Assembly (NCBI RefSeq): GCF_004297265.1
Contig: NZ_SCUT01000018.1
Coordinates: 54,292 to 118,291 of the forward strand
Length of the DNA stretch: 64,000 nt
From: Reyranella sp.
GTDB lineage: Bacteria > Pseudomonadota > Alphaproteobacteria > Reyranellales > Reyranellaceae
Reading direction: 5' to 3'
In this document: piece after piece, positions 31,613 through 44,720 of the stretch
Layout of the letters: every line of letters begins with the position of its first letter
Numbering within the stretch: the first letter of the stretch is position 1
Position numbers and translations under genes: made by a program
The notes under the pieces: generated by a model
Seen by the model: the letters and a program-made list of their open reading frames with translations, nothing else
Told to the model about the DNA's origin: nothing
Databases searched by the model: none

Positions 31613-33622
31613 ATGACGACCGCTCCCGACGACGTAATCACCCTCCTCCGCCGCCATGGCCGCGGTGCCGACCCCGCTGCCCTCGAGGAACTGATGCGGG
31701 GGGTCGCCGCCGCCCCCGAAAGTCTGTCAGGGCCCGAGTGGGTTGAACTGGTCGATCCGGCGGCTGATGCCGAATTGACCAGGGCGCTGTCTGCCTGGCG
31801 GGCAGAGCTCGCGGCTGCCGACGACGGGCTGCAGGCGAGCCCGGCCCCGCCCGCACGCCTCGCCGACCTGCGCGCCGAACTCAAGCGCCGCGGGCTCGAT
31901 GGTTTCGTCGTCCCCCGCGCGGACGAGCACCAAGGCGAATATGTGCCGCGCCGCGCTCAGCGCCTGGGATGGCTGACGGGATTCAGCGGCTCGGCCGGGC
32001 TTGCGATCGTGCTGGCGGATCGCGCAGCCATCTTCGTCGATGGCCGGTATACGCTGGCGGTGCGTGACCAGGTCGACGTCGAGGCCTTCGTGCCGCACCA
32101 GATCCCCGAGCAGTCGGCCGAACAGTGGATCGCCGACAACCTGCCCAAGGGGGGAAAGCTCGGTTTCGATCCCTGGCTGCAGACGGTCGACGGATACGAC
32201 CGCTTCGCCCGCGCCTGCCAGCGCGCCGGCGGCAGCTTCGCAGCCGTCGAATCCAATCCTGTCGATACGGTGTGGCGCGGCCGGCCGCCGGCGCCGCTCG
32301 CGCCGGTGCTGCCGCATCCCGTGGAATTCGCCGGCGAAACCAGCGAGAGCAAGCGCGCCCGCATCGCCTCGACGCTCGCGGCCAGGAACGCCGATGTCGC
32401 GCTGATCACCGCGCCCGATTCGATCGCCTGGCTGCTGAACGTGCGCGGCGGCGATGTTCCGCGCACGCCCTTCGCGCTGGGTTTCGCGCTGATCCACGCC
32501 GACGGCCATGTCGACCTCTACATGGACCGCCGCAAGATCCCCGACCGCACCGTCTCCTGGCTCGGCAATGCCGTGACCCTGGCGCCGCCCGAGGAACTTG
32601 GCAGCGCGCTCGACACGCTGGGCAAGATCGGCAAGCGCGTCCTGCTCGAAACCTCGACCGCACCCTACTGGGCCGCGACACGACTGCAAGCCGCGGGCGC
32701 GATCCTGGTTCGTGACGCCGATCCCATCGCGCTCCCCAAGGCCTGCAAGAACGCCGTCGAACTCGAAGGCATCCGCGTCGCCCATCGCCGCGACGGCGCC
32801 GCGGTCAGCCGCTTCCTGGAGTGGCTCGACCAGAAGTCCGGTGCCGGGAACCTGCGCGAGATCGAAGTATCGGACCGGCTGCAGGCGCTGCGCCAGGAGA
32901 CGGGCAGACTGCGCGACCTCAGCTTCGACACGATCTCCGGCGCCGGTGCCAACGGCGCCATCGTGCACTACCGGGCCTCCGAGACGACGGAGCGCACGCT
33001 CGAGCCCGGCAGCCTCTATCTGGTGGACTCGGGCGGCCAGTATCGCGACGGCACGACCGACATCACGCGCACGGTCGCCGTCGGCACGCCGTCGCCCGAG
33101 ATGCGCGACCGCTTCACGCGCGTCCTGAAGGGCCACATCGCGCTGGCCAGCGCCCGCTTCCCGGTGGGCACGACCGGCTCGCAGCTCGACGTGCTGGCGC
33201 GCTACGCGCTGTGGCAAGTCGGCCTCGACTACGATCACGGGACGGGACACGGCGTCGGTGCCTATCTCTCGGTGCACGAGGGCCCGCACCGCATCTCCAA
33301 GATGCCGAACTCCATCGCCCTGCAGCCCGGCATGATCGTCAGCAACGAGCCCGGCTACTACAAGACCGGCGCCTACGGCATCCGCATCGAGAACCTCGTG
33401 GCGGTCAAGGAGGTCGAGATCGAGGGCGCCGACCGCCGCTACCTCGAATTCGAGACCCTGACCCTGGCGCCGATAGACCTCGCGTGCATCGAGACCGGCC
33501 TGCTGACGGAAGCCGAGCGGCAATGGCTCAACGACTATCACCGCCGGGTGCGAGAGACCGTCGGCCCGACCGTCGACGAAGCGACCCGCGCCTGGCTTGC
33601 CAAGGCGACACGTCCGATCTGA
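31613..33622 (+). CDS. Xaa-Pro aminopeptidase (M24B)
   Basis: The 669-residue protein is a large aminopeptidase P of the three-domain eukaryote-like type. Two creatinase-like N-terminal domains (about 85-360) include LGWLTGFSGSAGLAIV. The catalytic M24 domain (about 380-610) has the metal ligands as LVDSGGQYRDGTTDITRT (two Asp), GTGHGVGAYLSVHEGP (His), SNEPGYY (Glu) and IRIENL (Glu). The last 60 residues (RYLEFETLTLAP...LTEAERQWLNDYHRRV) are the family C-terminal domain. The enzyme removes an N-terminal residue before proline in peptides. About 85 extra residues precede the first domain and look helical. The ATG at 31613 is the only one with a suitable distance. Confidence 0.88.
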   Translation: MTTAPDDVITLLRRHGRGADPAALEELMRGVAAAPESLSGPEWVELVDPAADAELTRALSAWRAELAAADDGLQASPAPPARLADLRAELKRRGLDGFVVPRADEHQGEYVPRRAQRLGWLTGFSGSAGLAIVLADRAAIFVDGRYTLAVRDQVDVEAFVPHQIPEQSAEQWIADNLPKGGKLGFDPWLQTVDGYDRFARACQRAGGSFAAVESNPVDTVWRGRPPAPLAPVLPHPVEFAGETSESKRARIASTLAARNADVALITAPDSIAWLLNVRGGDVPRTPFALGFALIHADGHVDLYMDRRKIPDRTVSWLGNAVTLAPPEELGSALDTLGKIGKRVLLETSTAPYWAATRLQAAGAILVRDADPIALPKACKNAVELEGIRVAHRRDGAAVSRFLEWLDQKSGAGNLREIEVSDRLQALRQETGRLRDLSFDTISGAGANGAIVHYRASETTERTLEPGSLYLVDSGGQYRDGTTDITRTVAVGTPSPEMRDRFTRVLKGHIALASARFPVGTTGSQLDVLARYALWQVGLDYDHGTGHGVGAYLSVHEGPHRISKMPNSIALQPGMIVSNEPGYYKTGAYGIRIENLVAVKEVEIEGADRRYLEFETLTLAPIDLACIETGLLTEAERQWLNDYHRRVRETVGPTVDEATRAWLAKATRPI

Positions 33623-33643
33623 GCCTGGCCAGCAGTTCAGCTC

Positions 33644-36600
33644 TCACCACTTCATCCTGAGGCCCAGGGTGAGGGCGTTGTTGTTGGTACCGCCGCCGAC
33701 CTCGCCGTCGTAGCGTAGGCTGACCTCGGTCGCGTCGGCGACCTGGAAGGTGGCGCCGAGACCGAGCACCGCGGAATCCCGTTGCGGGGTGGCGCCGAAG
33801 ACGGTGAAGGGCGTGCCGGGCGAGCCCGAGAACGACGCCGTCATCGGGCGGCTGGTGTCGGCGAATTCGTGTTGCCAGCCGAGGCGCAGGCCGATCGTTG
33901 TCCTGGAGAAGGTCGCCGCCAGGTCCATCCCGATGGTGCTGCGCAGCGAATTCACCGTCTGCTGCTGGACGGACAGGTTGAGCGAGTCGGCTCCGCTTTC
34001 CGTGAAGCCGTTCTGCGTCGTCGTCGAGCCTTGCAGGCGAACGAACGGCGTGACCGAAGCGGGCTGCGACAGCGGTACGTCGAAACGCCATCCGGTCTCG
34101 AGTTGGCCCAGGAACTGGTTCGCCGCCGTCGTGCCCTGTGCCGTGCGCGCGGACAGTCCCGGGATGGCGATCATCCGTGTCATGCGGTTGCTCGCATAGC
34201 CATAGCCCACGAGGCCGTCGACGTAGAGATTGCCCGGCGTGTACGACGCGTAGACGCTGCCGCTGACCCCATCGGTGTTGGCCTGGCCCGTGAAGCCGTT
34301 CACCCACTGGGTTCCGCCGATGTAGCCCACCCCGATGCCCACCAGCAGGTCGGGCCGCACCCGATAATCCATGCCGACCGCGGCGCCGCCGAAATTGTAG
34401 GTCATGGTTCCGGCGTTCGCGTTGCCCAGCACCGAGCCCAGGCCACCCACACCGCTCAGCCAGGCGCCGAAGCGTGACGACTCCTGCGGAACATCGCAGG
34501 TGGCATTGCAGGCATCCTCGACGGGGGAGGCCATCGACACGTAGGTCCCTCCCTTGCCCTGCCCACCGTGAAGCGCGTTCAACTGCGCCCCCACGGCCGA
34601 CATGAAGGCTCCGGCGGTCTGTGTGTTGAAGGTGCCGAGGTTGGCATAGGACTGCCCGCTGATCGCGTTCAACGCCGCCGGTCCCTGCTGCGTGTCGAGT
34701 TGCACGATGGCGTCCAGCACGGTGGCGAAATCGCCGCCGACATTGTTGTTGGCCCTGTCGAGCGCGGCGGCGACGGCACCGTGGTTGGCGGTCTGCGCGC
34801 CCTTGGAGAAGGCATTGCTGCTCTGGAGGAGCGACAGGTAGACGTTGTCGGCGTCGTAGCGGAGAGACGGCGTCAGGAAGGCCAGGTTGGAGGTGACGCC
34901 GGCGAAGGTTCCCGTCACGCCCGCCGATGCGTTGAGGATCGTGTAGACCGGGCCGCGCGTATAGTTGCCGTTACCCGCCATCACCGCGACGGTGCCGCCA
35001 TTCAGCACGGCGTTGCCATTGACGTTGAGCCGACCGGTCTTCGAGGGAGTCACCTCGACCTGGTAGGTGCTGCCGGCATTGTTCGTGTAGGTGCCGGTGA
35101 CATCCATCCGGCCGCTGGTGCGGAGCGCAATCGTGCCGCTGTTCGTGACGTTGCCGTTCACCGAGCCGATGCCGCCGAAGGTCGCGCCGGCATTGACCGT
35201 CACACCGCTGGCGAGGCTGGCATTGTCCAATATCAGCGCGCCCGCCGTGACCCCGGTCCCGCCGGCGTAGGTGTTCGCGCCTGTCAGGGCGAGCGTGCCG
35301 GCGCCCGCCATGGTCAGGCCGCCCGCGCCGCCGACGGGACCGGTCAGGGTCAGCGTCGTGCCTGCATCGGGGCTGATCGTCCCGCCCCCGCCGCCCAGCA
35401 TGATCGAGCGGGCGCTCGTGAGCTTGGCAGTCGTCTGCAATGCTCCGCCGTCGAGCGACAGCATGCCGCCGGTATTGCCCAGATTTCCGTCCGACGAGAT
35501 CGACAGGGTACCGGCATTGACCGTCGTACCGCCGCTATAGGTGTTCTGGCCGGATAGCGTCAGGGTGCCGCTGCCCTGCTTGAGCAAGCCGCCGCTACCC
35601 TGGATGACGCCGCCGAAGTTCGACAGGCTGGCCGTGCCGAGCGCGAGAGTATTGGCGCCGAGGTTGACCGTCGTACCCGCCAAGCCGATCAGACTCTGGA
35701 TCGTCTGGTTGCCGCTGCTGCCGGAGATGTCGAAGGAGCCGGAGGTCAGAAACGCCACACCAGCTGACTGTGCGATGCTGCCATTGCCGACCAGGGCCAA
35801 CCGGCTATCGCTCCCGATGCTCGTCCAGCCGCCATAGGTGTTGACCCCGCCGAGAGCGACCGTGCCGGCGCCCTGGATTCCCAGGCCCCAGCCGACCGCC
35901 CCCCCGATCGCGCCGTTCCAGGTCAGTGTCCCCCCCGCGTCACTCATGAGGATACCCCCGCTCCAACCGAGCGTGACCGAACGAGCACTGGAGAAAGTCC
36001 CCGTCGCCTGCAGCGTGCCACCGTTCAATGTCACGCCGCCGCTCGCGCTGCCGAGATTGGCGTCCGACGTGATCCACAACGTACCGGCGTTGACCGTTGT
36101 GCCGCCGCTGTAGGTGTTGGCTCCTCTCAACGCCAGAACGCCTGGACCGGCCATCGTCAGACCACCGGCACCGCCAACCGATCCGAACACGCCAAGCACG
36201 CCGTTTGGACTGAACGTGCCCCCGCCGGTCCCCAAGGTTACCGAATGCCCGATGTTCATATCCGTGGTCGTCTGCAGTGTACCGCCATCGAGCGTCAGAC
36301 CGCCGCTCGTGAGTCCCAGGCTGGTTTGCGACGAGATCGACAGTATGCCGGCGGTGACCGTCGTGCCGCCGCCGTAGGTGTTGCCGCCCGCCAGCGTCAG
36401 CGTGCCGGGCCCTGCCATCGTCAGCCCGCCCGTGCCGCCGATCGTGCCGCCGTACGTCGAGGCGCCGGCCGTGCCCACGACGAGCCCGTTGGCGCCCAGA
36501 TAGACCGTCGTGCCCGTGATGCCGGCCAGGTCCTGGATCGTCTGGTTGCCGCTGCTGCCGGAGATGTCGAGGACCGCGCCAGACCCTGCGAGGTTCACGC

Positions 36601-39600
36601 CCGTCGACTGGCCGATGTTGCTCCCACCCGTCAGCGCCAGCGTGCCCGAGGTGACGGTGGTCGCACCGGCATAGTTGTTGGTGCCCGCGAGCGCCACGGT
36701 ACCGGCCCCGGCGATCGTCAGCCCTTGAGCGCCGCCAATCGTGCCGTTCACGGTCAACGTCATCCCGGAAGCCGCGCCGAGTGCTCCGCCTCCACTACCC
36801 AATGTGATGGTCCGGCTGGTCGACATATTCGCCGATGCCTGCAGCATGCCGCCGTCGAGCGTCAGGCCGCTGCTCGCATTGCCGAGAGTGCTGTCCGATG
36901 AAATCGACAGCGTGCCGGCCTCGATCCTGGTGCCGCCGCTGTAGGTACTTGCGCCGGTCAATGCCAGCGTGCCGGTGCCCTTCTTGGTCAGACCGCCGCT
37001 GCCCTCGATCGTGCCGGCGAAGGTCGTCGAGTTCGTGCCGTCTATCGTGAGCGTTCTGCTCCCCAGCTTGACCAGTGTCCCGGCGATGCCGGACAGGCCC
37101 TGGATCGTCCGTTCCCCGTTGGCGGCGGCGATGTCGAAGACGGCACCCGATCCCGTGAGACCCACGCCGCTCGATTGCGCGATCTTGCCGAAATCAGCGA
37201 GCGCCAGCGTGCCGGAAGAGATGGTGGTCGCGCCGGTGTAGACATTCTCGCCCTTGAGCTCCAGCTTGCCGGCGCCCGTCGCCGTCAACCCGCCGCCGCC
37301 CTCGATCGCACGCGTGAGGGTGAGTGTCGTGCCGGCGGCGGGGGCGAAACTGCCGCCACCGCTGTCCAGCTCGATCAAGCGATTGGTGGACACGTCCGCA
37401 GTCGAGGCCAGCGTGCCGCCGTTCATCGTCAGGCCGCTACGGGCATGGCCGAGGTTGCGGTCGTCCGAGATCGACAGCGTACCGGCGTTGAACACCGTAC
37501 CGCCGGTGAAGTTGTTTTCCCCCGTCAGCATCAACGTCCCGAGGCCCGCCATCGTCAGACTGCCTGCGCCCGCGATATTGCTGGTCAGCGAGAGCGTCGT
37601 GCCCGCGTCCGGACTGAAGGTTCCTCCGCCGCTGCCCAGGGTGATCGAACGCCCCGTCGACAGATCGGCAGTTGTCTGGAAATTGCCACCGTTCAACGTC
37701 AGGCCACCCGTGCCCAGATACTGGTTGGACGAAGTCGACACAGTTCCGGAATTGATCGTCGTACCGCCGCTGAAATTGCTGACCCAGCTGCCACCTGCGA
37801 GGACCAGCGTGCCGGCCCCCGCCATCGTCAGCCCACCGGCACCGCCTATGCTGCCATTCAGGTTCAACGTGGTGCCCGCGTCAGGGGTGAAGGTCCCGCC
37901 GGCCTGGTTCAGGACAACCGGCAGACCATACCCCATGCTCGCGGTCGTCCGCAGAGTGCCGCCGTTCATCGTCAGACTGCCGTAGTCCGGGCTCCCGAGA
38001 TTGCCGCCCGATGAGACCGTCAAGGTACCGGCATCGATGACCGTGCCGCCCTGATAGCTGTTGTTGCCCCTGAGCGTCAGCGTGCCGGGGCCAATCATCA
38101 TCAGCCCGCCGTTACCGCCGATCGTGCCGTTCAGGACGAGGTTCGTCCCGGCGGCAGGGCTGAACGCGCCGCTCCGCACGCCGAGCGTGATCGACCGGTC
38201 GCTCGACAGGCTGGCCGTCGTCTGCAGCGTACCGCCATCCACCGTCAACGAGCCCGACGAAGCGCCGAGATTGGCATCCGACGAGATCGACACAGTGCCT
38301 TCAGTGATGTTCGTGCCGCCGGTGTAGGCGTTGGCACCCGCCAGCGCCAGCGTGCCGGTACCGGCCATCGTGACACTGCCCGCGCTTGCGCCCAGGTCAT
38401 TGATCGTGCCGCTCAGGGTCAGCGTCGTGCCCGTCGCGGGGGCGAACGTCCCACCGCTCCCGCTCAGCCAGAACGAACTGCCGCTCGACAGACTCGCCGT
38501 CGACTGCAGCGTTCCGCCGTTGAGCGTCACGCCGCCCGTCGCGCTTCCCAGGTTGGCGGCCGCGGAGATCGAGAGCGTGCCGGCATTTACCGTCGTACCG
38601 CCCTCGTAGGTGTTGTTTCCCGCGAGAGTCGTCGTATTGGTGCTGGATACGATGACGGAACCCTTGCCCGTGATCGCATTCGCCACTGTCAGCGCGCTCA
38701 GCGGGTTGAACGTGACACTGCCGCTTTCGACCGCAATGTTTCCTGACAAGCTCCATGCGCCAGCCAGGACGAGCGTGTTCGCACCGCCGGTGAACGTGAT
38801 GGCGTTGGCCTGTGCCGTGCCGTTGCCGTTCATCCCACCGGTGATGGAGCCGGTGTTGATGATGGTGAGGTCGGAGCCGACGATACCCGCACCGCCGATG
38901 CCCGGTGTCGGATTGCCGACTGTCACCGCACCTGTGCCGATCGCACCGCCGTTGCCTCCAGTGATCGAGGCCACGTTATTGATCGTAACACCACTGCCGA
39001 GGATACCGGCCCCGCCATTGCCGCCCGAGCCAGGGGAGCCCGAGGGGATCGGAATGCTGCCGCCGTTTCCGCCCTTGCCGCCGGCGATGGTTCCGCCATT
39101 GTTTATGGCGGCCCCGGAAACGACGGCTGCAAGGCCGTGACCGCCATCGCCACCGTTGCCGGCCAGACTGCCGTAGGCAGAATTGCCATCCGCGCCTGCA
39201 CCGCCATTGCCTCCCGCCACGGTTCCACTGTTCGTGTAGGAGACTGCACCTTCAACGACGGTTCCATAGCCACCTTGTCCGCCGCCGCCCCCGCCATTCA
39301 TGACTTGGCCACCGCCACCGGCACCGCCGCCGCCGCCGCCGCCCCCGACGACGACGCTGGTATTGGTTGTCGCTGTGGCTACGACCGAACCATGCGCACC
39401 GCCACCGCCACCGCCGCCGCCATCTCCACTATAGGTTGAGCCTGACCCGCCATCGGCACCGGGTGCCCCGGGGGTTGCTCCTCCGGCGCCGCCATACATA
39501 CCGGCGGCGCCACCATAGTTGCTGCCCATGCCACCACTGCCGCCCGTGACGCCGGCGCCACCGCCACCGCCGCCCGCCGAAGAGGTTGTCGGCGTCCCGC

Positions 39601-39805
39601 CGGCCGCGCCTGCTGAGGCGACACTGCCCGAACCTCCAGCGCCCCCACCTCCGATTGTTGTGGAACTGGCACCCGCGCCACCGCTACCGGTGCTGACTTG
39701 CGCCCATGCTGATGACAACGGGTAAGCGCCCGTGAGGGCCGTCGTCGCGAGAAGTGCCGCGGCAAAGCGGCCTAACCATGCGGGAGCCGAACGAGAACCA
39801 AGCAT
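33644..39805 (-). CDS. Giant autotransporter with Gly-rich passenger and PATR repeats
   Basis: This is a 2053-residue type V secreted protein. A signal peptide ends near residue 35 (SSAWA/Q). A Gly/Ala-rich low-complexity region spans about 37-380. About 13 passenger-associated transport repeats, mostly 90-100 residues each, run from about 380 to 1530, and a linker follows. The last about 280 residues form the outer-membrane beta-barrel, from GAWLSGVGGLGS to the final LGLRMKW with a terminal aromatic residue. PATR repeats of the form GTLALTGANTYSGGT build a beta-helix. The role is probably adhesion or surface structuring. The ATG at 39805 gives a proper signal peptide; a start at 39955 would overlap ligA and add charged residues. 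Confidence 0.88.
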   Translation of the reverse strand: MLGSRSAPAWLGRFAAALLATTALTGAYPLSSAWAQVSTGSGGAGASSTTIGGGGAGGSGSVASAGAAGGTPTTSSAGGGGGGAGVTGGSGGMGSNYGGAAGMYGGAGGATPGAPGADGGSGSTYSGDGGGGGGGGAHGSVVATATTNTSVVVGGGGGGGGAGGGGQVMNGGGGGGQGGYGTVVEGAVSYTNSGTVAGGNGGAGADGNSAYGSLAGNGGDGGHGLAAVVSGAAINNGGTIAGGKGGNGGSIPIPSGSPGSGGNGGAGILGSGVTINNVASITGGNGGAIGTGAVTVGNPTPGIGGAGIVGSDLTIINTGSITGGMNGNGTAQANAITFTGGANTLVLAGAWSLSGNIAVESGSVTFNPLSALTVANAITGKGSVIVSSTNTTTLAGNNTYEGGTTVNAGTLSISAAANLGSATGGVTLNGGTLQSTASLSSGSSFWLSGSGGTFAPATGTTLTLSGTINDLGASAGSVTMAGTGTLALAGANAYTGGTNITEGTVSISSDANLGASSGSLTVDGGTLQTTASLSSDRSITLGVRSGAFSPAAGTNLVLNGTIGGNGGLMMIGPGTLTLRGNNSYQGGTVIDAGTLTVSSGGNLGSPDYGSLTMNGGTLRTTASMGYGLPVVLNQAGGTFTPDAGTTLNLNGSIGGAGGLTMAGAGTLVLAGGSWVSNFSGGTTINSGTVSTSSNQYLGTGGLTLNGGNFQTTADLSTGRSITLGSGGGTFSPDAGTTLSLTSNIAGAGSLTMAGLGTLMLTGENNFTGGTVFNAGTLSISDDRNLGHARSGLTMNGGTLASTADVSTNRLIELDSGGGSFAPAAGTTLTLTRAIEGGGGLTATGAGKLELKGENVYTGATTISSGTLALADFGKIAQSSGVGLTGSGAVFDIAAANGERTIQGLSGIAGTLVKLGSRTLTIDGTNSTTFAGTIEGSGGLTKKGTGTLALTGASTYSGGTRIEAGTLSISSDSTLGNASSGLTLDGGMLQASANMSTSRTITLGSGGGALGAASGMTLTVNGTIGGAQGLTIAGAGTVALAGTNNYAGATTVTSGTLALTGGSNIGQSTGVNLAGSGAVLDISGSSGNQTIQDLAGITGTTVYLGANGLVVGTAGASTYGGTIGGTGGLTMAGPGTLTLAGGNTYGGGTTVTAGILSISSQTSLGLTSGGLTLDGGTLQTTTDMNIGHSVTLGTGGGTFSPNGVLGVFGSVGGAGGLTMAGPGVLALRGANTYSGGTTVNAGTLWITSDANLGSASGGVTLNGGTLQATGTFSSARSVTLGWSGGILMSDAGGTLTWNGAIGGAVGWGLGIQGAGTVALGGVNTYGGWTSIGSDSRLALVGNGSIAQSAGVAFLTSGSFDISGSSGNQTIQSLIGLAGTTVNLGANTLALGTASLSNFGGVIQGSGGLLKQGSGTLTLSGQNTYSGGTTVNAGTLSISSDGNLGNTGGMLSLDGGALQTTAKLTSARSIMLGGGGGTISPDAGTTLTLTGPVGGAGGLTMAGAGTLALTGANTYAGGTGVTAGALILDNASLASGVTVNAGATFGGIGSVNGNVTNSGTIALRTSGRMDVTGTYTNNAGSTYQVEVTPSKTGRLNVNGNAVLNGGTVAVMAGNGNYTRGPVYTILNASAGVTGTFAGVTSNLAFLTPSLRYDADNVYLSLLQSSNAFSKGAQTANHGAVAAALDRANNNVGGDFATVLDAIVQLDTQQGPAALNAISGQSYANLGTFNTQTAGAFMSAVGAQLNALHGGQGKGGTYVSMASPVEDACNATCDVPQESSRFGAWLSGVGGLGSVLGNANAGTMTYNFGGAAVGMDYRVRPDLLVGIGVGYIGGTQWVNGFTGQANTDGVSGSVYASYTPGNLYVDGLVGYGYASNRMTRMIAIPGLSARTAQGTTAANQFLGQLETGWRFDVPLSQPASVTPFVRLQGSTTTQNGFTESGADSLNLSVQQQTVNSLRSTIGMDLAATFSRTTIGLRLGWQHEFADTSRPMTASFSGSPGTPFTVFGATPQRDSAVLGLGATFQVADATEVSLRYDGEVGGGTNNNALTLGLRMKW
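35220..38660 (-). repeat. Tandem PATR-coding repeats of two alternating types
   Basis: About 13 diverged coding repeats of mostly 270-300 bp lie within the autotransporter gene. Type A units read GTLSISSDANLG...LTLNGGTLQTTASLSS...SITLGSGGGTFSPDAGTTL; units 1-5, 7, 9, 10 and 12 are of this type. Type B units read GTLALTGGSNIGQSTGVNLAGSGAVLDISGSSGNQTIQDLAG; these are units 6, 8 and 11. Unit 13 is a shorter terminal form. Order is from the N-terminus. Confidence 0.8.
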
Positions 39806-39933
39806 TCTCGTTGGTGCCTGAGATTGGATGGACAACGCGTACCCCCGAAGCAGAGCAACTCCCCGCCGGCAGGTTACCGCAACGCCAGTGAAAAAAGTAA
39901 GAGGGATTCGAGCCCACGCTTCGAACGAGCCGA

Positions 39934-43786
<3,853 letters not shown>

Positions 43787-43795
43787 GCCGGGCGG

Positions 43796-44611
43796 TCAGA
43801 AGAGGCGGGAGAACCAGCCGCGCTTCTCGTCGGGCGGCCGTGTGCCCTCGCCGGTCATCAGGAAGTAGCTGTCCTGGTACCACTCGCTGCCGGGGAAATT
43901 GTAGCCGAGCACGGCTGCCGCTTCCTGGGCCTCGCTCTTCACGCCGAGTGCGAGGTAGGTCTCGACCAGACGATGCAGTGCCTCGGGCACGTGCGTCGTC
44001 GTCTGATAGCGTTCGATCACCACGCGGTAGCGGTTGATGGCGCCGACATACTGCTGGTTGGTCTGGTAGTAGCGGCCGACCGCCATCTCCTTGCCGGCCA
44101 GATGGTCGATGCAGAGTTCCACCTTGAGGCGCGAATCGCGGGCATAGGGCGATTCGGGGAAGCGCTTCACGACCTCGGCCAGCGCATCGAGCGCCTGCTG
44201 GGTCGTGCGCTGGTCGCGGCCGACGTCGGAGATCTGCTCGTAGTAGCAGAGCGCCTTCAGATAATAGGCATAGGGCAGGTCGCGATGGCCGGGATGGAGC
44301 TGGATGAACCGGTCCAGCGCGATGATGGCCTCGTCATACTTGTTGGACTGGTAATAGGCGAAGGCCGCCATGATCTGGGCCTTGGTCGCCCAGACGGAAT
44401 AGGGATGCTGGCGATCGACTTCCTCGAAGTTCTTGGCCGCCGTCTTGTATTCCTGCTGGCCCAGCGCATCGAGGCCGCGATTGTACAACTGCTCGACGGG
44501 CTGCTCGACATACTTGTCGTCGTCCGAGCCACACGCGGAGAGCCCGAACGCCGCCGACAGCGCGAGCGCCACCGCGATGCGACGGCCCTTACCCACAACC
44601 AACTTCGACAT
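43796..44611 (-). CDS. bamD: Outer membrane protein assembly factor BamD (lipoprotein)
   Basis: The 271-residue protein has a lipoprotein signal: a basic start, a hydrophobic stretch and the lipobox LSAC, with lipidated Cys27. About five TPR repeats follow, the first with LYNRGLDALGQQEYKTAAKNFEEVDRQHPYS. BamD is the essential TPR component of the BAM complex that folds outer-membrane beta-barrels; the autotransporter downstream is a typical client. The ATG at 44611 gives the signal peptide. A strong terminator separates it from ftsZ, so it may have its own promoter in the 109-bp gap. No lpxC gene lies between them. Confidence 0.93.
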   Translation of the reverse strand: MSKLVVGKGRRIAVALALSAAFGLSACGSDDDKYVEQPVEQLYNRGLDALGQQEYKTAAKNFEEVDRQHPYSVWATKAQIMAAFAYYQSNKYDEAIIALDRFIQLHPGHRDLPYAYYLKALCYYEQISDVGRDQRTTQQALDALAEVVKRFPESPYARDSRLKVELCIDHLAGKEMAVGRYYQTNQQYVGAINRYRVVIERYQTTTHVPEALHRLVETYLALGVKSEAQEAAAVLGYNFPGSEWYQDSYFLMTGEGTRPPDEKRGWFSRLF

Positions 44612-44659
44612 TTCCCATCCGCAATGAACTACGTGCCGCCGCCTTATATCACGCGCGAG

Positions 44660-44690
44660 CAAAAAAAAGAGGGGCCGCACGGCCCCTCGG
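44660..44690 (-). terminator. Rho-independent terminator after ftsZ
   Basis: The hairpin GAGGGGCCG-CAC-GGCCCCTC (44669-44688; 8-9 bp stem, short loop) is followed on the minus strand by a run of eight T. It lies 30 bp after the ftsZ stop and about 50 bp before the bamD start, and would separate the dcw operon from bamD-recN-ligA. Confidence 0.92.
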
Positions 44691-44720
44691 AAGATGCGTG
44701 AAGAGCAGAAAATCCCTGCG

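Noticed and set aside
34568..38609. Long open frames on the plus strand opposite the autotransporter repeats, several hundred residues in total
   Set aside because: They mirror the repeats of the minus-strand gene, lack ribosome-binding sites and encode Arg/Ala/Pro-rich sequence without domains. The autotransporter frame has a signal peptide, PATR motifs and a barrel, so it is the real gene.
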